A program made the translations under genes and the position numbers. Positions 7,620 to 13,777 of a stretch of DNA of 16,958 nucleotides are shown piece after piece. Below the pieces are notes generated by a model. That model had not been told where the DNA came from and ran no database searches. It saw only the letters and a list, made by a program, of their open reading frames with translations. The stretch's first letter is position 1, and every line of letters begins with the position of its first letter. This stretch comes from an uncultured Opitutaceae bacterium (GTDB taxonomy: Bacteria > Verrucomicrobiota > Verrucomicrobiia > Opitutales > Opitutaceae), in assembly GCA_937902865.1 (NCBI GenBank), contig CALFNJ010000013.1, positions 1 through 16,958 on the forward strand. The letters run 5' to 3'.

Positions 7620-7651
7620 AAAAAGGCCGGAGTCGGGTGACTCCGGCCAAA
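7620..7651 (-). terminator. Rho-independent terminator after rpsR
   Basis: On the minus strand: TTT, GGCCGGAGTC, loop ACCC, GACTCCGGCC, TTTTT. This is a perfect 10-bp GC-rich stem with a tetraloop and a U-tract, 30 bases past the rpsR stop. It sits directly before the sua5 ATG, so it would stop rpsR transcripts from entering sua5 unless read through. Confidence 0.88.
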
Positions 7652-7680
7652 GTGAGGATCGCGGTGCCGTCGCCGGATTA

Positions 7681-7887
7681 TTACGGGGCGAGCAGCATGT
7701 TGCGCGCGTGCTTGATCGTGCGCGTGATGGCGCGCTGATGGCGGGCGCTGAGGTGCGTGTACTTGCGGGGCAGGATCTTGCCCGTGTCCGTGACATAGCG
7801 ATTCATCGCCTGCTGGACCTGCGTGAACGGGATTTCCGCGGGCGTGGGAGTCTGCTGCTGCTGTTCGGTGGAGGCGGTGGTGCTCAT
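7681..7887 (-). CDS. rpsR: 30S ribosomal protein bS18
   Basis: A 68-residue ribosomal protein of the small-subunit platform, where in known ribosomes it pairs with bS6 near the mRNA exit. The conserved C-terminal half is clear: ILPRKYTHLSARHQRAITRT followed by IKHARNMLLAP, the usual basic bS18 ending. The N-terminus has a Gln run and TPTPAEIPF, specific to this lineage. I chose ATG 7887 because the upstream extension to a TTG at 7938 is Pro-rich and not ribosomal. No good Shine-Dalgarno precedes the ATG (the mRNA reads CCCTCCTTTTCC). The usual rpsF-ssb-rpsR-rplI cluster is absent; the gene stands alone with its own terminator. Confidence 0.93.
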   Translation of the reverse strand: MSTTASTEQQQQTPTPAEIPFTQVQQAMNRYVTDTGKILPRKYTHLSARHQRAITRTIKHARNMLLAP

Positions 7888-8009
7888 GTCAGAAAGGAAA
7901 AGGAGGGCCGAGCGTGCCGGTGGTGGAGGGGTTGTCAACCTGCGATTTTGAAGCGGGAAGGAGGGGTGAATGTGGAAATCAGGGAGGTGAGGGAAAGGTC
8001 TTTTTGGTC

Positions 8010-8068
8010 ATCTGGAACTCAGGAAATCAGGAAGAGCGATCCGATTCCTGATTTCGGGAGCTCCAGAT
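8010..8068. repeat. Inverted repeat with AAATCAGGAA core
   Basis: 24-base arms at 8010-8033 and 8045-8068 match at 21 positions (ATCTGGAACTC then AGGAAATCAGGAA), with an 11-base loop. The AAATCAGG core also forms the outer repeat of this gap, so it occurs four times here. No T-run follows on either strand. Confidence 0.7.
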
Positions 8069-8179
8069 AAATCTGCCCAATCCGGATCAGCCCAAACTTC
8101 AGGATGACTTCGATCTGCCGCTGGCCGGGAAACCGCTTCAGGACGTGATCAATGCAGCGGCGTGCTTTTATTCGGAAGG

Positions 8180-8252
8180 TTCACACAGAGGGCGCGAAAG
8201 ACACAGAGACAAACCGGCCCCCTCTCTGTGTCCTCCGCGCCCTCTGTGTGAA
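8180..8252. repeat. Long inverted repeat with CACAGAG core
   Basis: 30-base arms (8180-8209 and 8223-8252) match at 28 positions with a 13-base loop. The arms begin TTCACACAGAGGGCGCG. The stem is strong enough to act as a transcription barrier or RNA stability element but lacks a U-tract. It resembles the ACCACAAAGG inverted repeat at 11446-11620 in its pyrimidine-rich right arm. Confidence 0.78.
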
Positions 8253-8342
8253 ACCGATTTGAATTGGCCCGGCTTTTTCCCGCTTTCCTGATTTCCACAT
8301 TCCCGACAGCTCTGGGGCTCCGCGCCTCCGCGCGAACTGGAT

Positions 8343-9437
8343 TCAGGCGTTCGGAAGGCTGAGCGAGGCGATCGTGCCTTCGCCGACCGTGCTTTGCACG
8401 TTCAGGCTGCCGCCGGCGCGCTGGAGGAGGCGGCCGACGACGGACAGGCCGAGGCCGAGGCCCTGCTGTTCGTAGCGCTTGCGGTCAAACTGCATGAAGG
8501 CGCCGATCCGGTTGATCTGCTCCTGGGCCATGCCGCGGCCCTTGTCGGTCACGCGTAGGACGATGCCGTTGCCTTCGGCGAAGAGCTCGACCGTAACCGG
8601 CGTGCCCTGACGCGAGAAGCTGCAGGCGTTTTCCAGCAATTCCTCGGTGAACACGGAAAGGGTGTCGCGGTCGCCCGGCGACGCGCAGGGCGAGAGCTTC
8701 AGGTGGAGATCGCCGGTCCGCGCATGCTTCACCGCCACGGCGCGCGCGGTGCTTTCGATCACGGCCACGGTTTCGGCGGGCTTGAGCGGATCGCTGCGCC
8801 GCGGCTTGGCGGCGGGGTCGGCTTGCGCCTGGTCGAGATCCAGGATCTTGAGATAGTTCCGGAGCGTGCGGTGCAGGCGCTGGCCGCTGCGCTCGATGTC
8901 GGTCGCGTAGTTGACGATCTGATCCGGTGTGAGGTCGCGGGCCTCCTCCCGCATCACTTCGCTCAACCCGATGATGCCGGCCAGCGGCGTGAAGAACTCG
9001 TGGGGCAGCACCGAGTGCAGCGTGGTGCGGAGTTCCTGGAGGGTCTTGCCCTCCACGCGCCAGTGCAGGTCGGCGCGCTTCAGGCGCATCTCGATGCAGG
9101 CGATCAGGTCAGTGGCCTTGAATGGCTTCACCAGATAGTCGTCGGCGCCGAGGTTCATGCCCACGCGCTGGGGGGTCTGCGCCGGGTTACCGGTCATCAT
9201 GATGAACGGCCGCGACGCCAGGTCGGGATCGGCGCGGAACGCCCGGAGCACGGCGGTGCCGTCCATCTCCGGCATGTTGACGTCGCAAATCGTGAGATCC
9301 GGCAGCTGCTCGCGCGCGAGGGCCAGGCCTGGTGCGCCCGACACGGCCTGCAGCGTCTCGTAGCCGGCGGCCTCCAGCGTCATCGCAATGGTCATCCGCA
9401 TCGGCTCCTCGTCGTCGATGATCAGGATGCGCTTCAT
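8343..9437 (-). CDS. Receiver domain-histidine kinase fusion (response regulator with kinase output)
   Basis: 364 residues. The N-terminal receiver domain (1-120) has the acidic pair Asp8-Asp9, phosphoacceptor Asp52 in CDVNMPEMDG, Thr82 in MTG and Lys104 in LVKPFK. A short helical region follows with a DHp-like motif LPHEFFTPLAGIIGLSE, where His146 is the likely phosphorylated residue. The HATPase domain (about 215-362) has N-box ELLENACSFS with Asn270, G1 box DKGRGM at 298-303 and G2 box GLGLGLSVVG near 326-335. It has no membrane segment, PAS or GAF domain, so it should be cytosolic and receive its signal through phosphorylation of Asp52 by a partner. No partner gene is adjacent. The upstream gap contains repeats and no obvious promoter. 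The domain order is certain; its pathway is unknown. Confidence 0.9.
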   Translation of the reverse strand: MKRILIIDDEEPMRMTIAMTLEAAGYETLQAVSGAPGLALAREQLPDLTICDVNMPEMDGTAVLRAFRADPDLASRPFIMMTGNPAQTPQRVGMNLGADDYLVKPFKATDLIACIEMRLKRADLHWRVEGKTLQELRTTLHSVLPHEFFTPLAGIIGLSEVMREEARDLTPDQIVNYATDIERSGQRLHRTLRNYLKILDLDQAQADPAAKPRRSDPLKPAETVAVIESTARAVAVKHARTGDLHLKLSPCASPGDRDTLSVFTEELLENACSFSRQGTPVTVELFAEGNGIVLRVTDKGRGMAQEQINRIGAFMQFDRKRYEQQGLGLGLSVVGRLLQRAGGSLNVQSTVGEGTIASLSLPNA

Positions 9438-9587
9438 GGGGGGAAAGCCGCACCGAGAGTCGTGCGCGCCCTTTCATCGGCACGATAAAATCGCCCGAGG
9501 TCAACTGCGGAGACTACGGAGCCGGCTTTTCCCGGACCGTAACAAGATCCTGATTCAGCCGTTCTTCCGGAAGGGAATTCGGCTCGA

Positions 9588-9616
9588 GGGTGGAACGCGT
9601 TGTCCCTAACGCGTTG
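9588..9616. repeat. AACGCGTT-family hairpin, solitary arm
   Basis: GGTGGAACGCGTT, loop GTCCCT, AACGCGTTG, identical over the arm to the copy at 6290. The following TTCGACTCCGACCGTG matches the centre of the paired elements, but the inverted second arm is absent, so this looks like half an element. Confidence 0.72.
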
Positions 9617-9699
9617 TTCGACTCCGACCGTGTTTTGAAGCCTTCACACTGGCGGCGCCGCTCGGTGCGTTGAGATCGGCCGTTTGACGGAGTCGAACC

Positions 9700-9720
9700 G
9701 GACGGGTGGGCCGCCCGTCC
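9700..9720. repeat. 21-bp GC palindrome, companion repeat
   Basis: GGACGGGT...GCCCGTCC, with one mismatched pair against the perfect copy at 6210. On the minus strand it is preceded by AAGGTAG, as at 6204. It lies about 85 bases from the solitary hairpin. Confidence 0.6.
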
Positions 9721-9773
9721 CTACCTTTTCGATCCTCGCGCCCTTCGCGTCCTCGCTACTGTGAGTCCCCGCC

Positions 9774-11336
9774 TCAGCGGGACTGCAAAGCGTTTTGCAG
9801 CGATTCGACCTGCAGCGAGATGAGTTCGGTCATCGCCGCGCGGTCTTCGGGCGTGGTGAGGTAGTTCAGCAGCGTGATCGAATTGGCCGGCTTGGCGCCG
9901 CCGTTGGCCGCAGCGTAGGCAGCCTTGGCGGCCTGGAGCGGAGCCTGCAACTGCTGCGTGAGCTCGCGGTTGCGGGTGGAGACGGCCCGGTTGTGCTCGA
10001 CCTGCGCCTGGGCGCGCTCGGCTTCCTCGGGCGGCAGCTCGATCTGCGTGGTTTTCCCGCCGACGGTATCATAGGTGATCTCGGCGCCGTTGGCCATCGT
10101 CACAGTCAGCGGCTGGGTCGGATCCATCGACAGACTGGAGTAGTCCTCGCCGTTTACGCTCCGGACGGCTTTGATGTAGCCGTTGGGGCCGACGAGTTCG
10201 GTCACCGAACCGGCGGGATGGTGGTTCTCGAACACGTACTGATCGCGCGCGGCGGCGATCTGGCGGAGATTGTTCAGCGTGGCGCGTTTCATCTCCCAGT
10301 CGGCCAAACCGAGGGTGAGATTCTTGGGCTCCGCAGACTGGGACGCGGCCGCGGGCCGCTCGGCGGCGGTCGCGCTCTTGTCGGCGAGCTCGGCGAGCCG
10401 GGCGTTCAGAACTTCCTCCTGCGCCCGCAGCCGACGGTTCTCGTTCTCAAGGGACGACATTGCCTGCGAGGTCTGGACGGACACCGTGGTGGCGGCGGCG
10501 GACGAGGCGGCGCGGTCGCCGCCGAAATGGATGCCGAGAAAGAAAGCGACGAGTGCGCTGAGTGCGGCGGTGCCGACGATTTTGGTGCTGGTGGTCATGA
10601 GAAAAGTGGAGAGGCCGGCGAGCGGAGAGAGAGCGGCCACCTTGGCGGCGGCGAGCGCGCTGCTCGCGACCGCGGCGGCGAGTCCGCCGGGCGCAGCGAC
10701 GACCGGGGAACTGGCGAGGGCGGCGGCGAGAGCGGCGGACGTGGACGTGATCCCGCGCCGGGCGAGCGACGAACGCAGCCGATCGAGCGCCCGATCAACG
10801 CGCTTGCGGGCGGCGTCCTCCGACAACCGCAGCGGCGCGGCGATCTCGGCGAAACTGCGTCCCTGGAAAATCCGCAGCAGCACCGCCTCGCGCTCCGGCT
10901 CGCTGAGCTCATTGAGTGATTCGTCCAAGACCGGACGAAGTTCGTCCCAGTCGGGCCCGCGGCCCGGATCGCGCGCGATCTCGTCCATGGTCAAAGCCCG
11001 TTGCTCCCGCGCCCCGCGCCGCCGCTCGGCGCGGATCGCCTTGGCCGCCGCATAACGCGTCGTGGTGTAAAGCCAGCCGACGAGCACCGTCCGGTGCCGC
11101 AGCGCCGCCGCATGCCGGGCCAGGCTGGTGAACACCACCTGGGCGACGCTCCGCGCCTCGTGCGAATCCCGCACCTGCCGGAGCGCGGCGGCGTAAACGA
11201 CCCCGAAGTGTCGCTGCACGAGCGCCGTGAACGCCGCCTCGGAGTCCGCGTCCACATACCGACGCAGCAGTTCCCCGTCGTCGGCCTCGGCCAAGCGTGC
11301 GCCGGCAGGATCAGCGTCAGGGGATTCATGGGCCAT
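9774..11336 (-). CDS. ECF-type sigma-70 factor fused to transmembrane, coiled-coil and pilin-like tail
   Basis: 520 residues from ATG 11336; the frame is open to an ATG at 11429, but those 31 residues are not sigma-like. Sigma region 2 spans about 20-105 (GELLRRYVDADSEAAFTALV, then HFGVVYAAALRQ and WLYTTTRYAA). Region 4 spans about 140-190 (LSEPEREAVLLRIFQGRSFA, then the EIAAPLRLSEDAARKRVDRA helix-turn-helix). An Ala-rich linker follows, then a probable membrane helix near 252-269 (KIVGTAALSALVAFFLGI), a coiled coil near 294-320 (SLENENRRLRAQEEVLNARL), and a distal domain near 355-410 with LNNLRQIAAARDQYVFENHH and LVGPNGYIK, resembling the outer part of pseudopilins. A second helical region ends the protein. 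Inference: the fused tail works as a built-in membrane-tethered regulator in place of a separate anti-sigma gene. Verrucomicrobial and planctomycete genomes have many sigma factors of this shape. Target promoters are unknown. Confidence 0.85.
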   Translation of the reverse strand: MAHESPDADPAGARLAEADDGELLRRYVDADSEAAFTALVQRHFGVVYAAALRQVRDSHEARSVAQVVFTSLARHAAALRHRTVLVGWLYTTTRYAAAKAIRAERRRGAREQRALTMDEIARDPGRGPDWDELRPVLDESLNELSEPEREAVLLRIFQGRSFAEIAAPLRLSEDAARKRVDRALDRLRSSLARRGITSTSAALAAALASSPVVAAPGGLAAAVASSALAAAKVAALSPLAGLSTFLMTTSTKIVGTAALSALVAFFLGIHFGGDRAASSAAATTVSVQTSQAMSSLENENRRLRAQEEVLNARLAELADKSATAAERPAAASQSAEPKNLTLGLADWEMKRATLNNLRQIAAARDQYVFENHHPAGSVTELVGPNGYIKAVRSVNGEDYSSLSMDPTQPLTVTMANGAEITYDTVGGKTTQIELPPEEAERAQAQVEHNRAVSTRNRELTQQLQAPLQAAKAAYAAANGGAKPANSITLLNYLTTPEDRAAMTELISLQVESLQNALQSR

Positions 11337-11667
11337 TTCGCCTGTTATACCCCGCCGCTGGCCGGAACCGGACAGAAATCGTTTCTTAAAAAAACCGAAG
11401 GAAGAGAGGCGACACGGTGAGGTCCTCATTTGAACTTCTCATCCGATCCCCGGAAATTTGACCACAAAGGCACCAAGGCACGAAGAATGCCCAACCGGCG
11501 CGTTTCTCCGAGCGCCAAGAGCTCAATTCACCGGGCGCGAAGTGCGGACTCGCTTGTTACTTGTTACCTGGACCCTGTTACTTTCCTGCCCCTTGTGCCT
11601 TTGTGGTGAAATTCCGGGATGGGGAACTGCCGGGTTGATGCTCACGGGCCGTTTGCCATAAGGGTTT
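11337..11667. other. Intergenic region between divergent sigma and TPR genes
   Basis: 331 bases that must hold both divergent promoters. Most of it is a long inverted repeat (11446-11620). An A/T-rich stretch near 11383-11396 (TTTCTTAAAAAAAC) could belong to the sigma gene promoter, but I cannot assign boxes. Confidence 0.45.
11446..11620. repeat. Long inverted repeat with ACCACAAAGG core
   Basis: About 35-base imperfect arms: left 11446-11480 (ATCCCCGGAAATTTGACC then ACAAAGGCACCAAGG), right 11587-11620 (TGCCCCTTGTGCC then TTTGTGGTGAAATTCC). They enclose about 105 bases containing CTTGTTACTTGTTACC and GTTAC repeats. Similar ACCACAAAGG palindromes are common in intergenic DNA of many environmental bacteria. 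The spacing suggests a small non-coding mobile element rather than a terminator. Confidence 0.65.
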
Positions 11668-13491
11668 TTGGGCGCAGCTGATTTACCCGGATTGAACACG
11701 TCACTTCTCCTTCCACGCTCTCCGAATCGCGGCAATCGGGCGGAGCGAACGCAGGTTCGCCGGCTTTCCGGTGTGGTCTTGGCAGGGATTCTCGCGCTCG
11801 CCGCCGGGCCGGGGCGGATGGAAGCGCAGATGCAGATGGCGATGGGCATGGGGCACGTCGGCGAGATGAAGGAACAAGTCCCGCCGGAGAAACTGCCTCC
11901 GCCGCGAAGGATGGACGGGATCGGCAACGCGCGCATCGAAATCACCGGCAAGCCGGAGGCCCAGGCGTGGTTCAACCAGGGCCTCAATCTCTATCATGAC
12001 TTCTGGGACTACGAGGCGGCGCGGGCGTTTGAGCAGGGGATCCGCGTCGATCCCGAGTGTGCCATGTGCTACTGGGGCCTTTATCAGGCGGAGTCGTTTT
12101 ATCACAGCAACTCCTCCGCCTACGCCGCGCCGGCGCTCGCCAAGGCGGTGAGCCTCAAGGACCGGGTCAGCGCGCGCGAGAAACTCTACATCGAGGCCAC
12201 GGTGGCGGCGGCTTCCCCTTCGGGTTCAAACGCCTTGTGGCGCCAATTGGTCAAGGAGTACCCCGACGACAGGGAGGCGCGGATCTTCCTCGCCAATTCG
12301 ATGGGAGGCGCGGAGTCGGTGGAGCTGTTGCGAGCGGTTCTGAAATCGGACCCGGAGAATTCGGCGGCCAATCACTACCTCATCCACAACCTGGAGTATA
12401 CCGATCATCCGCAGGACGCGCTGCCCAGCGCGGAGATCCTGGCGAGGCTCGCGCCGGCCTCGGGTCACATGGTGCACATGCCGGGTCACATCTTTTATCT
12501 CCTGGGCGACTACGCGCGCGCGGAACGGGCGTTCGCGGACTCGATGCGGGTCGACGAGCTTTACATGCGCGAGCAGCACGTGGAGCCGGACGACAACTGG
12601 AACTACGTGCACAACCTGATGTACGCCGTCGCCAATCTTTTGGAGGAAGGCAAACTGCGGGACGCGGCGACGGTGTCGGCGAAGCTGAGCGGCGCGCGGG
12701 GCGAGGCGGGGACCACCTTTTACATCAACTCCGGGCGTGATTCGATCGCCCGGCTCAATCCGCAGCTGCCGGTGGCGCTGCGCCTGGGCGATTGGGCCGC
12801 CATGGTGCAGCTCCTGCCGGCGGAGCCGAGCTTCGCGGGACAGCCGAATCTGCGGTTTCTGGCGCAGGCGCTGAAGGATTTCGCCACCGGCATGCAAGCG
12901 GTCGAGCGCCGGGACGCGCCGGCGGGGCGGGACGCGGCGAAGCATTTCGCCACTGCGCTTTCCCGACAAAAAATCGAGGCTGCCGGCATGGCGCCGGCTC
13001 CCGTGGCACCCAAAAACGACGGTCCGCCGAAGAATGAAGTCATGCCGGACGCGCGTCTGCAGCCGCTCTTCGGGCTGCTCTCGGTCATGTCGCTCGAATT
13101 GGAGGCGTCCGTGCTGACGACCGAAGGCAAGGTGACCGACGCCAAGGCGATGTTCGCGCAGGCGGCGGAAGCGGAGAAGAAGCTGGGCTACCGGGAACCG
13201 CCGCTCTACATCCGGCCGGTTGGCGAAACGGAAGGAGCCGCGATGCTGGCGGCGGGGGATTGGGCCGCCGCCAAAGCGGCCTATGCCCGCGCGCTCGTGG
13301 AGCGCCCGCATTCCGGCCTCGGCCTCTTCGGCCTCGCGCTGAGCGACGAGAAGGCCGGCGAGAATGCAGAAGCGGCCGAAACCTACGCCGCCTTCCTCGC
13401 GGCCTGGAACACCGCGGACGCGGCCTTGCCGCAACTCGAGCACGCCCGCCGCTTCCTGAGCGCGCATTCCGCTTCAGTCCCAGCGCGTTGA
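11668..13491 (+). CDS. Exported tetratricopeptide-repeat protein with HMPGHI motif
   Basis: About 600 residues. A hydrophobic segment (LSGVVLAGILALAAGPG) followed by EAQ looks like a signal peptide, so translation must start upstream of it; only TTG codons at 11668 or 11692 are available. 11668 has AAGGG a few bases before it, and I use it with reservation. Several TPR-like helical repeats follow: AQAWFNQGLNLYHDFWDYEA (98-117), CAMCYWGLYQAESFYHSNSS (131-150), HYLIHNLEY (236-244), HMVHMPGHIFYLLGDYARAE (267-286), and C-terminal copies around GDWAAAKAAYARAL. His-rich motifs HxxxHNxEY and HxxHMPxHI recur in a family of uncharacterised TPR proteins and could bind a metal. The likely mature start is Met/Gly-rich (MQMAMGMGHVGEM), reminiscent of copper-binding segments, but that is speculation. 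Function unknown; probably periplasmic. Confidence 0.8.
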   Translation: MGAADLPGLNTSLLLPRSPNRGNRAERTQVRRLSGVVLAGILALAAGPGRMEAQMQMAMGMGHVGEMKEQVPPEKLPPPRRMDGIGNARIEITGKPEAQAWFNQGLNLYHDFWDYEAARAFEQGIRVDPECAMCYWGLYQAESFYHSNSSAYAAPALAKAVSLKDRVSAREKLYIEATVAAASPSGSNALWRQLVKEYPDDREARIFLANSMGGAESVELLRAVLKSDPENSAANHYLIHNLEYTDHPQDALPSAEILARLAPASGHMVHMPGHIFYLLGDYARAERAFADSMRVDELYMREQHVEPDDNWNYVHNLMYAVANLLEEGKLRDAATVSAKLSGARGEAGTTFYINSGRDSIARLNPQLPVALRLGDWAAMVQLLPAEPSFAGQPNLRFLAQALKDFATGMQAVERRDAPAGRDAAKHFATALSRQKIEAAGMAPAPVAPKNDGPPKNEVMPDARLQPLFGLLSVMSLELEASVLTTEGKVTDAKAMFAQAAEAEKKLGYREPPLYIRPVGETEGAAMLAAGDWAAAKAAYARALVERPHSGLGLFGLALSDEKAGENAEAAETYAAFLAAWNTADAALPQLEHARRFLSAHSASVPAR

Positions 13492-13608
13492 GGATTCGCC
13501 GCCGCCAGCCGCACCGCAGCGGCCTGAATCGCGAACGAGCGTGTGAGCCAGCCATGCTGCTTCCGACTGGCGGCCCCCGTCCAATGTGGTTTCATGCACC
13601 CTCAATCG

Positions 13609-13648
13609 CGTCCCCGTAGCTCAACTGGATAGAGCAGTGGTTTCCTAA
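13609..13648 (+). pseudogene. 5' half of tRNA-Arg(CCT), left attachment-site remnant
   Basis: These 40 bases are identical to 15551-15590, that is tRNA nucleotides 1 to 39 plus one preceding base. They contain the acceptor 5' strand, D arm, anticodon 5' stem and anticodon loop (TTCCTAA). After 13648 the sequence no longer supplies the 3' anticodon stem, T arm or acceptor, so no tRNA can form. The break in the anticodon loop is a typical crossover point for tyrosine integrases. I read it as attL of the island. The backbone sequence upstream presumably carried the original tRNA promoter. Confidence 0.85.
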
Positions 13649-13777
13649 TTGTATCCCGGATTTCCACCTAGTTTAACGGAGGACTTATACGATTTTCGGT
13701 TTAACTGGCGACAACTTGAAGCAACCTGAGTTTTTGCCGACGGGTGACAAAAAGGGGTTACATTTCCAAACCACAAC

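Larger units (their letters stand above)
7968..8302. repeat. Widely spaced inverted repeat, GAATGTGGAAATCAGG
   Basis: A 16-base perfect inverted repeat: GAATGTGGAAATCAGG at 7968-7983 and its complement at 8287-8302. A GCGGGAA motif lies on the outer side of the left copy and in the extended right copy. It encloses both other inverted repeats of this gap, giving a nested layout. Confidence 0.6.
7888..8342. other. Intergenic region with nested inverted repeats
   Basis: 455 bases between rpsR and the receiver-kinase gene, containing an outer inverted repeat (7968-7983 with 8287-8302) and two long hairpins (8010-8068, 8180-8252). The rpsR promoter should lie in the first part (before about 7990 on the minus strand), but I see no clear -35/-10 pair. 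8069-8178 is open in one frame on each strand with no recognisable product. Confidence 0.55.
9438..9773. other. Intergenic region with a single hairpin and GC palindrome
   Basis: 336 bases between two minus-strand genes. It should hold the promoter of the receiver-kinase gene near 9440-9500, but I see no clear promoter boxes. 9588-9616 is one AACGCGTT hairpin, whose expected second arm is missing, and 9700-9720 is a GC palindrome. GAGTCGAACCGGACGG near 9690 matches the flank of the element at 2551 (minus strand). Confidence 0.5.

Noticed and set aside
8703..9488. Plus-strand open frame of 261 codons opposite the receiver-kinase
   Set aside because: Shadow frame; the receiver and HATPase motifs are on the minus strand.
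9795..10919. Plus-strand open frame of 374 codons opposite the sigma factor
   Set aside because: Low-complexity Gly/Arg-rich product; the minus strand has clear sigma-70 regions 2 and 4.
12226..13467. Minus-strand open frame of 413 codons opposite the TPR gene
   Set aside because: Arg/His-rich shadow with no motif; the plus frame shows TPR helices and a signal peptide.
13609..13680. A second functional tRNA gene at the left end of the island
   Set aside because: Only nucleotides 1-39 match; the following bases do not form the anticodon 3' strand, T arm or acceptor.
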